52,538 bases of DNA from Streptomyces sp. WZ.A104 (GTDB lineage: Bacteria > Actinomycetota > Actinomycetes > Streptomycetales > Streptomycetaceae). A program made the translations under genes and the position numbers. Where the stretch lies: positions 1 to 52,538 of the forward strand of contig NZ_NWVL01000058.1 of assembly GCF_002382885.1 (NCBI RefSeq), read 5' to 3'. This document shows, in pieces, positions 8,134 to 16,573 of this stretch (its first letter is position 1; the number at the start of each line of letters is the position of its first letter). The notes beneath the pieces were generated by a model. It had not been told where the DNA came from. It did no database searches and saw only the letters and a list, made by a program, of their open reading frames with translations.

Positions 8134-8637
8134 ATGACGACCATCAGCCGCCTGCGTCCCGGCCATGCCGACGCCCTTCTCGCGTTCGAGCGGGAGAACC
8201 GCGCGTACTTCTCCGCCTCGGTGCCCGACCGGGGCGACGACTACTTCGCCGGTTTCGCCGAACGCCACCGTGAGCTGCTCGCCGAGCAGGACGCGGGCCT
8301 GCACCACTTCCATCTCATACAGGACGCCGACGGGACCGTCCTGGGCCGCATCAACCTCGTGCAGGTGGAGAACGGTTCGGCGGAGCTCGGGTACCGGATC
8401 GCCGAGAAGGCGGCCGGGCGCGGCCTTGCGACCCGGGCGGTTCAGCAGGTCTGCGTCCTGGCGGTGCGGGAGTACGGGCTGACCGAGCTGCGGGCGGAGA
8501 CGACGCTGGACAACTCGGGCTCCCGTGCGGTGCTGGCCCGCACCGGGTTCGAGCCGGTGGAGGACGTCATGTTCGGCGACCGCCCGGGGCGGCGGTACGT
8601 CCTCGATCTGCGCCGGGGCGCTCCCTTGGCCCCGTGA
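8134..8637 (+). CDS. GNAT family N-acetyltransferase (RimJ/RimL-like)
   Basis: 167 aa. The fold elements are in order: an N-terminal ISRLRPGHADALLAFERENRAYF helix pair, the VLGRINLV strand, ELGYRIAEKAAGRGLATRAVQ (acetyl-CoA pyrophosphate loop R/Q-x-x-G-x-G/A, about residues 90-105), then LRAETTLDNSGSRAVLARTGFEPVE, the usual C-terminal strand-helix. It probably acetylates a protein N-terminus or small amine; the substrate cannot be inferred. ATG 8134 fits both fold and codon use. Confidence 0.85.
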   Translation: MTTISRLRPGHADALLAFERENRAYFSASVPDRGDDYFAGFAERHRELLAEQDAGLHHFHLIQDADGTVLGRINLVQVENGSAELGYRIAEKAAGRGLATRAVQQVCVLAVREYGLTELRAETTLDNSGSRAVLARTGFEPVEDVMFGDRPGRRYVLDLRRGAPLAP

Positions 8638-8772
8638 CGGAGCGCCAGTGATCGGCCGGATGGGCCACCTCGGGGGCATGGCCCGCCCGGCCGTCGGATG
8701 CTGGGGCTCGCGGGAGCGGACCGCCCCGCCCGCGCGGTCCGCGCGACGCCACCCTTCCAGGAGGTACCCCCG

Positions 8773-10020
8773 GTGCCGACACGCCACCTTCCCCCCGTCC
8801 CGCCGCACCCTGACCGCCCCCGGCGGCAACGGGCCGCCCGGCGAGGAGCCGTCGTCGCCGTGCTGGCGGCCGCCTCGCTCGCCGGGCTGCTGACCGGCCC
8901 GGCCCACGCGGGCGGTGACGGGGGCGACGGCCCGCACGGTCCATCCGACCGTGAGCTGCGGCGCGGGCTCCAGGCGCTCGTCGACACGCCCGGCGGTCCG
9001 CCCGGGGCCGTCGCGGTCCTCACGGCGGACGGGCACAGCGAGGTGTACCGGGCGGGCACCTCGCAGATCGGCACCGGGCGCCCGCCGCGGACCGGCGATC
9101 ACATGCGGATCGCCAGCACGGCGAAGGCCTTCAGCGGTTCGGTCGCCCTGCATCTGGCGGACCGGGGCGCCCTCTCCCTCGACGACACCCTCGGGCGCCG
9201 ACTGCCCCGGCTGCCCTCCGCCTGGCACCGGGTGACGCTCCGCCAGCTCCTGAACCACACCAGTGGGCTGCCCGACTACACCGAGGACCCCACGTTCATC
9301 GCCGAGCTGACCGCCGACCCGCGCAGGCGCTTCGACTCCCGGAAGCTGCTGGACTACGTCGCCGGGGACCCGCTGCGGTTCCGGCCGGGCTCCGCGTACC
9401 GCTACTCGAACTCCGACAACATCGCCGTCGCCCTCATGGCGGAGGCAGCGACGGGACAGCGTTACGAGAGGCTCCTCGCCGAACTCGTGTACCGGCCACT
9501 GGGTCTTCGTCGCACCACCCTCCCCCAGGGCTACCGGCTGCCGGAGCCCTATCTGCACGGCTACGCGACGGACGCCCCCAATGCGCCCGAGGACGTCAGC
9601 ACGGTGCTCAGCGCCTCCGGAGTGTGGGCGTCGGGCGGCATCGTCTCGACGCCCCGGGACCTGGGGGCCTTCATCCGCGGCTACGCCGGGGGCCGGGGCC
9701 TGGGGCCGGCGGTCCGCCGCCAGCAGCTGACGTTCGTGGAGGGGAGCTCCGAACCTGCCGGTCCCGGCCGCAACGGGGCCGGACTCGCCCTCTTCTCCTA
9801 TACGACGCGCTGCGGCACCGTGTACGGACACACCGGCAACTTCCCCGGCTACACGCAGCTCGCGGCGGGCACGAAGGACGGCAAGCGGTCCCTGACCGTC
9901 TCCCTCACCTCCCAGGTGAACAGCACCACGAATCCGCGGCTGCTGGCCACCCTCCGCGCGCTCCAGGAGGACTTCGTCTGCCGGCTGCTCGACCGCCGCG
10001 AGCCGGGCGGCAAGCGGTAG
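8773..10020 (+). CDS. secreted serine hydrolase (beta-lactamase / D-Ala-D-Ala carboxypeptidase fold)
   Basis: 415 aa from GTG 8773, which has AGGAGGT at 8758-8764; an in-frame ATG at 8698 has no comparable site. A signal peptide is evident (positive N-region, AVVAVLAAASLAGLLTG, AHA cleavage near residue 46). Class C-type motifs: S115-T-A-K118, Y-S-N in the YRYSNSDN segment, and H-T-G in YGHTGNFPGY. Likely an extracellular peptidase or esterase acting on peptidoglycan-type peptides, or an esterase of unknown substrate. Followed by a strong terminator shared with the convergent lipoprotein gene. Confidence 0.88.
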   Translation: MPTRHLPPVPPHPDRPRRQRAARRGAVVAVLAAASLAGLLTGPAHAGGDGGDGPHGPSDRELRRGLQALVDTPGGPPGAVAVLTADGHSEVYRAGTSQIGTGRPPRTGDHMRIASTAKAFSGSVALHLADRGALSLDDTLGRRLPRLPSAWHRVTLRQLLNHTSGLPDYTEDPTFIAELTADPRRRFDSRKLLDYVAGDPLRFRPGSAYRYSNSDNIAVALMAEAATGQRYERLLAELVYRPLGLRRTTLPQGYRLPEPYLHGYATDAPNAPEDVSTVLSASGVWASGGIVSTPRDLGAFIRGYAGGRGLGPAVRRQQLTFVEGSSEPAGPGRNGAGLALFSYTTRCGTVYGHTGNFPGYTQLAAGTKDGKRSLTVSLTSQVNSTTNPRLLATLRALQEDFVCRLLDRREPGGKR

Positions 10021-10032
10021 CGCACGCGCGAA

Positions 10033-10064
10033 GGGGTACGCCGGACCTCCGGCGTACCCCCTTT
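10033..10064. terminator. bidirectional intrinsic terminator
   Basis: Perfect 13-bp stem (10033-10045 with 10048-10060), a 2-nt loop and CTTTT after it, between two convergent genes. Confidence 0.85.
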
Positions 10065-10084
10065 TCCTCGCAGGCTCTCAGCGG

Positions 10085-10879
10085 TCAGTAGTCGTCGTTC
10101 TCCTCGCGGACGATCGCGTCGGTCTTGGCGTCCACGTCGAAGGTCGTCCTCTTCCAGTCGGAGCCGACCACGTCGACGGCCCAGATGACGCCGTCGCCGT
10201 TGTTGTCCTCCAGGCTGACGGAGGTGACCGTCCCCTTCTTCTTCTCGGTGGCGACCTTCGCCGCCTGCTGGGGGGTCTGGGTGGCCTGTGAGAGCCACTC
10301 GACCGTCTGCTCCTTGTCCTCCGTTTCCTGATCGGCGTCGACCCGGGCCTCGGTGACCTTGCCGTCGACCGCGTTGATCCGCACGGTGTGGATCGTGCCG
10401 TCCCTCTCGGCGACCTCCGCGACCCAGACAGGGCCCTCGGCACCGGGGCTCGCGGTGGGACTGGACGTTCCGGTCGGGCTGGCCGTGCCCGTCGGGCTTC
10501 CGGTCGCGGTCGGACTGGGGCTCTCGTCGCGGTCGTCGTCGTCCACACCCTCCAGGTCGAGGTCGACCAGCTTGCCTCCGGCCACCTCGCCGACAGCGGT
10601 CGTGGCGGCGTCGTCGAAGGTGACCTTCGTGGCGTCGAGCACCTCCTTGCGTTCCTGCTGCTCCTCGGTCAGCTCAGCGGTGGCGGACGGGGTGGTCGTC
10701 TGCTGCTGCGGAAGGACCTTCGCGGCCTCGGACGTGGCCGCGGACGTCGCGTTGTCCGCGCTCTGGCCACAGCCCGTCAGCAGAACGGCCGCGGCCGCCG
10801 CCATACCGAGGGCGCCGACCATCGTGAGGTTGCGGGAACGGAGGGAAGCACTGTTCTTTCGTCGAGGCTCAAGTCTCAT
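10085..10879 (-). CDS. PepSY-type lipoprotein
   Basis: 264 aa. A type II signal peptide with lipobox LLTGC puts the lipidated Cys at residue 37, so the protein is anchored outside the membrane. The mature part begins with a Thr/Gln-rich linker, then two PepSY-like modules. The first (about 75-180) contains an inserted Ser/Pro/Thr repeat linker with SPTGTASPTGTSSPT. The second (about 180-264) ends with VWAVDVV...TTFDVDAKTDAIV. PepSY domains are thought to bind or inhibit peptidases; the role here is inferred. The gene is monocistronic and converges on the serine hydrolase gene. Confidence 0.78.
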   Translation of the reverse strand: MRLEPRRKNSASLRSRNLTMVGALGMAAAAAVLLTGCGQSADNATSAATSEAAKVLPQQQTTTPSATAELTEEQQERKEVLDATKVTFDDAATTAVGEVAGGKLVDLDLEGVDDDDRDESPSPTATGSPTGTASPTGTSSPTASPGAEGPVWVAEVAERDGTIHTVRINAVDGKVTEARVDADQETEDKEQTVEWLSQATQTPQQAAKVATEKKKGTVTSVSLEDNNGDGVIWAVDVVGSDWKRTTFDVDAKTDAIVREENDDY

Positions 10880-11051
10880 GCACGCATGCCTAGCCCTCCG
10901 CGCGGCCGCTCATGTTGTCCTACCGGGCGGAGTCACCCGATCGACCGGGCGGCTCCGCCCGTTGGCCGTCGCTCCCCGGGCAGGGGGTGTCCGGGTGCGA
11001 AACAATGGGTTACAGGACCGCATCCTTCCGCGGTCCGGCCGGGAGGCCGTC

Positions 11052-11309
11052 ATGCACCACATGGTTCACACGGAGCGCTACGAACTCATCTTCCAGCTGT
11101 CCGGCGCCACGGACGACGTGGTCACCGTCCGACTGACGGACCGGATGGGGGCGGGCGGATTCCCGGTGTACGAGGACGAGACCGGGATCGTACGGGCCGA
11201 GATCAGCGACCGGGGCGAGGTCCGCATGCTCGCCAGCGGCGGACACCAGCTCCCGGGGGCGCCCCTGCTGGCCCGCCCCCTCCACGAGGACGCACCGCAA
11301 GCGCACTGA
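11052..11309 (+). CDS. small conserved streptomycete protein (possibly DUF6296)
   Basis: 85 aa. It reads ERYELIFQLSG...VVTVRLTD...GFPVYEDETGIVRAEISDRGEVRMLASG, a compact all-beta pattern I associate with the small DUF6296 family, though I could not verify this. No signal peptide or membrane segment. The start is ATG 11052, with a second in-frame ATG at 11061; the longer upstream frame is not coding-like. Function unknown. A strong hairpin follows. Confidence 0.6.
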   Translation: MHHMVHTERYELIFQLSGATDDVVTVRLTDRMGAGGFPVYEDETGIVRAEISDRGEVRMLASGGHQLPGAPLLARPLHEDAPQAH

Positions 11310-11329
11310 CCAGTCCGGACAGCCCCACC

Positions 11330-11366
11330 GGCGGGGCGTACCCCTCACGGGTGCGCCCCGCCTTCT
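11330..11366 (+). terminator. hairpin terminator between the small gene and the fructose operon
   Basis: GGCGGGGCG (11330-11338) pairs with CGCCCCGCC (11354-11362), with further inner pairing (ACCC/GGGT) and a pyrimidine-rich tail. Confidence 0.7.
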
Positions 11367-11394
11367 GTTCATGCCCACTCCTCGCCCGTTTGTG

Positions 11395-11423
11395 TTTACA
11401 TTCCCACACCTCGGACGTAACCT
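11395..11423 (+). promoter_or_regulatory. predicted promoter of the fruRKA operon
   Basis: -35 TTTACA (11395-11400) and -10 TAACCT (11418-11423) are separated by exactly 17 bp, 45 bp upstream of the fruR start. This fits the primary sigma factor consensus. Confidence 0.6.
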
Positions 11424-11428
11424 GAGCG

Positions 11429-11469
11429 CGAAACCACAGACTCGGGCATGAAACGGAAACGAAACCACA
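11429..11469 (+). promoter_or_regulatory. GAAAC repeat array, candidate FruR operator
   Basis: The 10-mer CGAAACCACA occurs at 11429-11438 and again at 11460-11469, 31 bp apart. Two more GAAAC units lie between (11450-11454 and 11456-11460). The array starts just downstream of the predicted promoter and ends at the fruR ATG, a position suited to autorepression by a DeoR-family protein. Confidence 0.5.
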
Positions 11470-12230
11470 TGTACGCACCGGAGCGTCAGCAGGAGATCCT
11501 CCGCCTCGCCCAGGAGAGCGGCCGGGTCGACGTGCTGTCCCTGGCCGAGGAGTTCCAGGTGACCGCCGAGACGGTCCGGCGGGATCTCAAGGCGCTGGAC
11601 CGGGCGGGGCTGCTGCGCCGGGTGCACGGCGGCGCGATTCCGGTCGGACGGCTGGACTTCGAGCCCGATCTCGCCCAGCGCGACGCCGTCGCCGCCGACG
11701 AGAAGGACCGCATCGCGCAGACCGCGCTCGCCGAGCTCCCCGCGGACGGCAGTGTGATCGTCGACGCCGGGACCACGACCGCCCGGCTCGCCGCGGCCCT
11801 GCCCGTCGAGGCGACGCTGACCGTGGTGACGCACGCGCTGCCGGTGGCCGCGCGGCTCGCCGATCACCCCGGCGTCGCGCTGCATCTGGTCGGCGGCCGG
11901 GTCCGCCACCGCACCCGGGCCGCGGTCGATGCCTGGGCGCTCGGTTCGTACGCCGAGATCAACGCCGACGTGGTCTTCCTCGCCACCAACGGCTTCTCCC
12001 CCAAAAGCGGTCTGACCACGCCCGACCTCGCCGAGGCCGCGGTGAAGCGGGCCGTGATCAGGGCGGCCCGCCGGGTCGTCCTGCTCGCCGACTCGGGCAA
12101 GTTCGGGCAGGAGCACTTCGCGCGCTTCGGCGATCTGACCGATGTGGACCTGCTCATCACCGACACGGGCCTCAGCCCCGACGACGCCCGCTCCATCGAG
12201 AGCCGGGGCACGGAAGTAGTACGCGCATGA
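11469..12230 (+). CDS. fruR: DeoR-family transcriptional repressor of the fructose operon
   Basis: 253 aa. An N-terminal DeoR winged helix (MYAPERQQEILRLAQ, then VTAETVRRDLKALDRAG as recognition helix, LRRVHGGA) is followed by the sugar-phosphate isomerase-like effector domain (DEKDRIAQTAL, DAGTTT at about residue 98, VGGRVRHRTRA, DVVFLATNGF, DSGKFG). Fructose-1-phosphate is the expected inducer for fruR linked to fruKA. ATG 11469 is preferred to 11448, because MYAPERQQ is the conserved start of the family. Its stop overlaps the start of fruK by ATGA (12227-12230). Confidence 0.9.
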   Translation: MYAPERQQEILRLAQESGRVDVLSLAEEFQVTAETVRRDLKALDRAGLLRRVHGGAIPVGRLDFEPDLAQRDAVAADEKDRIAQTALAELPADGSVIVDAGTTTARLAAALPVEATLTVVTHALPVAARLADHPGVALHLVGGRVRHRTRAAVDAWALGSYAEINADVVFLATNGFSPKSGLTTPDLAEAAVKRAVIRAARRVVLLADSGKFGQEHFARFGDLTDVDLLITDTGLSPDDARSIESRGTEVVRA

Positions 12231-13174
12231 TCCTCACCGTCACCCCCAACCCCAGCCTGGACCGCACCTACGAGCTGCCCGGTCTGGTACGCGGCACCGT
12301 GCTGCGGGCCACCTCGGACCGCGTCGATCCCGGTGGCAAGGGCGTCAACGTCTCGCGCGCCGTCGCGGCAGCCGGACACCGGACGGTCGCCGTCGCCCCG
12401 ATCGGCGGACCGGAGGGAGCGCTGCTCGCCCGCCTCCTCGGTGACCTGGGCATCGAGGCCGCCGGCGTGCCGATCGCCGGGAGCACCCGGATCAACGTCA
12501 CGCTCGTCGAGCCCGACGGCACCCTCACCAAGGTCAACGCGGCGGGTCCCGAGCTGAGTCCGGCCGAGGCGGAGGACGTCCTGGAAGCGGTACGGGTCCG
12601 CTCGTCGGCCGCCGACTGGATCGCCTGCTGCGGAAGCCTGCCGCGCGGACTGCCGCCCCGGTGGTACGCGGAGCTGGTCGCGCGCAGCCACCGGGCCGGG
12701 GCGCGGATCGCCCTGGACACCTCGGGCGCGGCGCTGACCGCCGCGCTCGCCGAGCGGCCCGACGTGATCAAGCCCAACGCCCAGGAGCTGACCGAGGCCG
12801 TGGGCCGTCCGCTCGCCACGGTGGGCGACGCCCTCAAGGCCGCCGAGGAGCTGCGCGAGCGCGGCGCCCGGTCGGTGCTGGCGAGTCTGGGCGCGGACGG
12901 GCAGCTGCTGGCCGAGGCGTCGGGGGCGTATTTCGCCACCGCCCCGGTGACGGCCGTTCGCAGCAATGTCGGTGCCGGAGACGCCTCCCTGGCCGGTTTC
13001 CTGACGGCGGGCGGGCAGGGACCGAAGGCTCTCGCCTCGGCCGTCGCCCACGGTGCCGCGGCGGTGCAGCTGGCCGGAAGCATCATGCCCGCCCCGGCCG
13101 ACCTCGATCTGCCGTCGGTCGTGACGACCTCCGACGTGCCGCTGGACCGCACGCTGACGGAGCCCGCCCCATGA
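12227..13174 (+). CDS. fruK: 1-phosphofructokinase
   Basis: 315 aa PfkB-family kinase, the usual length. N-terminal ILTVTPNPSLDRTYEL and GGKGVNVSRAVAAAGH (signature 1), and C-terminal signature 2 NVGAGDASLAGFL with the catalytic Asp (GAGD) near residue 249. Converts fructose-1-phosphate made by FruA to fructose-1,6-bisphosphate. Translationally coupled to fruR by a 4-nt overlap, and its stop overlaps the ATG of a 44-codon ORF in the same way. Confidence 0.93.
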   Translation: MILTVTPNPSLDRTYELPGLVRGTVLRATSDRVDPGGKGVNVSRAVAAAGHRTVAVAPIGGPEGALLARLLGDLGIEAAGVPIAGSTRINVTLVEPDGTLTKVNAAGPELSPAEAEDVLEAVRVRSSAADWIACCGSLPRGLPPRWYAELVARSHRAGARIALDTSGAALTAALAERPDVIKPNAQELTEAVGRPLATVGDALKAAEELRERGARSVLASLGADGQLLAEASGAYFATAPVTAVRSNVGAGDASLAGFLTAGGQGPKALASAVAHGAAAVQLAGSIMPAPADLDLPSVVTTSDVPLDRTLTEPAP

Positions 13175-13305
13175 CCCCCGCGCCGCCCCCGAAACCGCCC
13201 CAACTCCCGCAACTCCCGTACGGACCCCACCCGTACGAGCCCGCCGCCCCGTCCCCCCGAGCCGCCGCAGGGCGGTCCCCGAGCAAGGAGCACCGCGATG
13301 AGTGA
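13171..13305 (+). CDS. 44-aa proline-rich ORF between fruK and fruA
   Basis: The frame begins at the ATG of an ATGA overlap with the fruK stop (13171-13174) and ends at TGA 13303-13305, overlapping the first codons of fruA by 8 nt. The peptide (MTPAPPPKPPQLPQLPYGP... ending KEHRDE) is Pro-rich and ends charged. It may be a true small protein, a coupling leader that carries ribosomes to fruA, or chance. Confidence 0.35.
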   Translation: MTPAPPPKPPQLPQLPYGPHPYEPAAPSPRAAAGRSPSKEHRDE

Positions 13306-15283
13306 GCTGATCACCGCGGAACTGGTCGACCTCGATCTGTCCGCCGCAACGAAGGACGCCGCCGCGAGGTCGCTCGCCGAGCGGATGGTGGCCGCGCACC
13401 GCGTCACCGATCTCGACGGCTTCCTGGCCGACGTCGCCGCCCGTGAGGCACAGATGCCGACCGGTCTGGACGGCGGTATCGGCATCCCGCACTGCCGCAG
13501 CGCACATGTGAGTGCCCCGACGCTGGCCTTCGGGCGCAGCGCGGCGGGCATCGATTTCGGAGCGGCCGACGGTCCCGCGGACCTGATCTTCCTGATCGCC
13601 GCACCGGCCGGGGCCGACGACGACCACCTCACCATCCTGTCGGGCCTGGCCCGCAGGCTGATGGACCCGGAGTTCACGGCCGCGCTGCGCGCCGGTACGG
13701 ACCCGGGGGCGGTGGCGGCGCTGATCCGGGGCGAGGAGCCTGCGCAGGAGGAGCCTGCGCAGGAGTCGGCCGCAGCCGTGGTGGAGCCCACCGAGGAGCC
13801 CGCCCCCTTCCGGATCGTCGCCGTCACCTCCTGCCCCACCGGCATCGCGCACACCTATATGGCCGCCGAGTCCCTGACCGCGGCAGGCCGCGCCGAGGGC
13901 GTCGAGGTGACCGTGGAGACCCAGGGCTCGGCCGGTTTCCGGAAGCTGGACCCGGCGGTGGTCTCGGCGGCCGACGCGGTCATCTGGGCCCACGACGTGG
14001 AGGTCCGGGAGAAGGCCCGGTTCCGGGGCAAGCCGCTGGTGGACGTCGGGGTGAAGGCGGGCATCAACCGGCCCGCCGAACTGATCGCGGAGGCCCGCCG
14101 CAAGGCGGAGCACGGAGAGATCGCCGTCGCCCCGGAAGACGAGGGCACCACGGACGACGGGAGCGGATCCGGCGCGGACCACGCGCACTTCGGCGTCCGG
14201 CTGCGGACGTATCTGATGTCCGGTGTGAGCTACATGGTGCCGTTCGTCGCGGCGGGCGGTCTGCTGATCGCCCTGTCGTTCGCCATCGGCGGCTACGAGA
14301 TAGCGGACGCCAGGTCGGTGGCCGACCACTTCCTGTGGGGCGAGGCGGACAGCTGGGCCGCGCTGCTCAACCAGATCGGCTCGGCGGCCTTCGCCTTCCT
14401 GGTGCCGGTGCTGGCCGGATACATCGCGTACGGGATGGCGGACCGGCCCGCGCTGGTCCCCGGTTTCGTCGGCGGGGCCATCGCGCTGACCGTGAACGCC
14501 GGGTTCCTCGGCGGTCTGGCGGCCGGTCTGCTGGCCGGTGCGGTGGTGATGGCCATCCAGCGGGTGCCGGTCCATCCGACCCTGCGCGGCATCATGCCGG
14601 TGCTGGTGATCCCGTTGATCGCGTCGGCGGTCGTGGGATTCCTGATGTTCATCGTGGTCGGCAAGCCGATCGCCTCGTTGCAGAGCGCGCTGACGGACTG
14701 GCTGAACGGTCTGTCCGGCTCCAACGCGGTGATCCTCGGCGTCGTCCTCGGGCTGATGATGTGCTTCGACATGGGCGGCCCGCTGAACAAGGTGGCGTAC
14801 GCCTTCGCGGTCGGCGGTCTCGCCGATCCCACCCCGGGCAGCCTCAAGGTGATGGCGGCGGTCATGGCCGCGGGCATGGTCCCGCCGCTGGCGATGGCGC
14901 TCGCCACCACCGTACGCAGGAAGCTGTTCACGAGGACCGAGCGGGAGAACGGCCGGGCGGCCTGGGTGCTGGGTGCCTCGTTCATCACCGAGGGCGCGAT
15001 CCCGTTCGCGGCCGCCGACCCGCTGCGGGTCATCCCGTCGGTCATGGCGGGCGGCGCGGTGACCGGTGCGCTGTCGATGGCCTTCGGGGCGACCCTGCGC
15101 GCTCCGCACGGCGGGATCTTCGTGGTCCCGCTGATCGGTGAGCCGCTCCTGTACCTGCTGTCGGTCGCCACCGGCACGCTGGTCGCGACCGCTCTGGTCG
15201 TGCTGCTGAAGAGTGCGCGCCGGACGACGGCCCCGGTCGGCGACGCGGGGCCCGCGGACTCACCGGTCCCGGTCGCCGCCTGA
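13298..15283 (+). CDS. fruA: PTS fructose transporter subunit EIIABC
   Basis: 661 aa, three domains in one chain. EIIA is at about 1-145, with the phospho-His in GIGIPHCRS (His65). EIIB is at about 170-270, with the phospho-Cys in AVTSCPTGIAHTYMAAE (Cys179). EIIC is at about 300-645, with several membrane spans (SYMVPFVAAGGLLIALSFA, LGLMMCFDMGGPLNKVAYAF). It imports fructose with phosphorylation to fructose-1-phosphate, using EI and HPr encoded elsewhere. A Glu/Ala/Pro linker between EIIA and EIIB contains a duplicated EEPAQ. A GGAG site lies upstream of ATG 13298. Confidence 0.93.
   Translation: MSELITAELVDLDLSAATKDAAARSLAERMVAAHRVTDLDGFLADVAAREAQMPTGLDGGIGIPHCRSAHVSAPTLAFGRSAAGIDFGAADGPADLIFLIAAPAGADDDHLTILSGLARRLMDPEFTAALRAGTDPGAVAALIRGEEPAQEEPAQESAAAVVEPTEEPAPFRIVAVTSCPTGIAHTYMAAESLTAAGRAEGVEVTVETQGSAGFRKLDPAVVSAADAVIWAHDVEVREKARFRGKPLVDVGVKAGINRPAELIAEARRKAEHGEIAVAPEDEGTTDDGSGSGADHAHFGVRLRTYLMSGVSYMVPFVAAGGLLIALSFAIGGYEIADARSVADHFLWGEADSWAALLNQIGSAAFAFLVPVLAGYIAYGMADRPALVPGFVGGAIALTVNAGFLGGLAAGLLAGAVVMAIQRVPVHPTLRGIMPVLVIPLIASAVVGFLMFIVVGKPIASLQSALTDWLNGLSGSNAVILGVVLGLMMCFDMGGPLNKVAYAFAVGGLADPTPGSLKVMAAVMAAGMVPPLAMALATTVRRKLFTRTERENGRAAWVLGASFITEGAIPFAAADPLRVIPSVMAGGAVTGALSMAFGATLRAPHGGIFVVPLIGEPLLYLLSVATGTLVATALVVLLKSARRTTAPVGDAGPADSPVPVAA
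13733..13762 (+). repeat. 15-bp tandem repeat in the fruA interdomain linker
   Basis: GAGGAGCCTGCGCAG occurs twice head to tail (13733-13747, 13748-13762) and encodes EEPAQEEPAQ. It lengthens the flexible linker without shifting the frame. Confidence 0.85.
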
Positions 15284-15301
15284 CCTCCCGGCGGACCGTA
15301 T

Positions 15302-15320
15302 CCGGGGCGTACCGCCCCGG
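15302..15320 (+). terminator. short hairpin after fruA
   Basis: CCGGGGCG (15302-15309) pairs with CGCCCCGG (15313-15320) around a TAC loop, 18 bp after the fruA stop. No U-tract. Confidence 0.45.
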
Positions 15321-15337
15321 TGCACCAGGGTGGTTGG

Positions 15338-15781
15338 ATGGCTCACGTGAGCGAGAAGTGGAACGCCGGCGATCCGGCCGTCCTGGCCCTTCCCTCCGGG
15401 CGGCTGGTCCGTGGCCGGGGGCTGCGCGAGCCGTTGCCCACCGGCCCCGAGCCGGAGTTCGGCGTCTATCTGCTGGGGCGCACACCGCCCCCGGTCGGGT
15501 GGGAGTCACGGTGGCTGCGGTGGCCGGACTTCCGGCTTCCGGCGGACCGGGAGGCGGCCCGGGCCCTCCTCGAAGAGGTGTGGAACCGGGCCGCCGGCGA
15601 AAGAGTCGAGGTGGCCTGCGGCGGCGGAATGGGCCGGACCGGGACGGCGCTGGCCTGTCTGGCCGTCCTGGACGGGGTCCCCGCGGCGGACGCGGTGGCG
15701 TTCGTCCGCCGGGGCTACCACCCACGGGCGGTGGAGACGCCCTGGCAGCGCCGTTACGTACGGAACTTCGCACGGCGCTAG
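15338..15781 (+). CDS. small protein-tyrosine/dual-specificity phosphatase-like protein
   Basis: 147 aa. The P-loop VACGGGMGRTGTALA gives CX5R with Cys94 and Arg100, followed by T-G and a hydrophobic helix as in cysteine phosphatases. WPDFRLP (Asp64) is a plausible general acid loop. Usually the residue before Cys is His; here it is Ala. It would hydrolyse phosphotyrosine or another phosphoester in the cytosol. ATG 15338 is chosen; GTG 15347 is an alternative. Convergent with the methyltransferase gene. Confidence 0.7.
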   Translation: MAHVSEKWNAGDPAVLALPSGRLVRGRGLREPLPTGPEPEFGVYLLGRTPPPVGWESRWLRWPDFRLPADREAARALLEEVWNRAAGERVEVACGGGMGRTGTALACLAVLDGVPAADAVAFVRRGYHPRAVETPWQRRYVRNFARR

Positions 15782-15819
15782 AAGCGTGCGGGCCTTCGCC
15801 TTCCTCCTCGGCTGTGCGG

Positions 15820-16506
15820 TCAGTCGTGGCGTACGGCGCGGAGCACCGCGTCCCGGACGACGGTCTCGCGGCCTTCCGGGTCGGGGCCGACGCGTTCGGG
15901 TGCGGTCGCCTCGATGACCGCCCATTCGGCGGGGTCGAGGGCGGCCGCCATCTCCTCCCCCGTGGCGAAGAGGTCCGCGCTGCCGGGGCGTCCGACGGAG
16001 GGGTCGCGGTCGTCCGGGTGGTGGCTGACCACGAGGAGCGTGCCGCCGGGGCGGACGGCGGCGGCGAGCCTGCGGTGCAGGGCGTGGAGCTCGGCCCGGG
16101 GCAGGTGCATGAACTGGGCGGAGACCAGGTCGTAGCGTTCGGGGGCCGGGTCCCAGCCGCGGACGTCGGCCTGCCGCCAGGTGATCCGGTGCGCGATGTC
16201 CGCCCCGGCGGCGGCCGCCGTACGGGCGGAGGATTCCAGGCCGGTGGAGGACCAGTCGGCGCCGGTGACCCGCCAGCCGCAGGCGGCCAGCCAGATCGCG
16301 TCGGCGCCCTCGCCGCTGCCCACGTCCAGGGCCGTACCGGGGTCGAGGGGCGTCGCGTACTGGACGAGGACCGGGTTGGGGTCGCCGCTCCAGGCGTTGC
16401 CCGCCCGGTAGCGGTCCTCCCAGAACTCCTGGGTGAAGAACCGCCGGGCGTCATCGTCGTCGCGCCGGTGGCCGGGGGCGTGCTGATCCGTGTGGTGGTG
16501 GCTCAT
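15820..16506 (-). CDS. class I SAM-dependent methyltransferase
   Basis: 228 aa. Motif I LDVGSGEGADAIWLA (about residues 58-72), motif II acidic residue in WRVTGADWS, motif III/IV DLVSAQFMHLP and post-motif RPGGTLLVVSHHP. The His-rich N-terminus (MSHHHTDQHAPGH) may bind metal. The layout (FFTQEFWEDRYRAGNAWSGDPNP entry) matches the TehB/thiopurine-type small methyltransferases; the substrate is unknown. ATG 16506 is preferred over 16563 because the extra residues are non-conserved. Confidence 0.85.
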   Translation of the reverse strand: MSHHHTDQHAPGHRRDDDDARRFFTQEFWEDRYRAGNAWSGDPNPVLVQYATPLDPGTALDVGSGEGADAIWLAACGWRVTGADWSSTGLESSARTAAAAGADIAHRITWRQADVRGWDPAPERYDLVSAQFMHLPRAELHALHRRLAAAVRPGGTLLVVSHHPDDRDPSVGRPGSADLFATGEEMAAALDPAEWAVIEATAPERVGPDPEGRETVVRDAVLRAVRHD

Positions 16507-16573
16507 GGAGGCATGGTGCGGTCCGGTCCCCGGGGTGGGCCAACTTCCTTGCCGGATCGGCAAATCCCGCCGT

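Noticed and set aside
7984..9831. 615-codon minus-strand frame across the GNAT and serine hydrolase genes
   Set aside because: Low-complexity Gly/Arg/Pro translation, no start context, and antisense to two well-supported genes.
11864..15109. A 1081-codon open frame antisense to the fructose operon
   Set aside because: Composition is Arg/Gly/His/Gln-rich with no family pattern. It mirrors fruR, fruK and fruA codon by codon and results from GC-rich codon bias.
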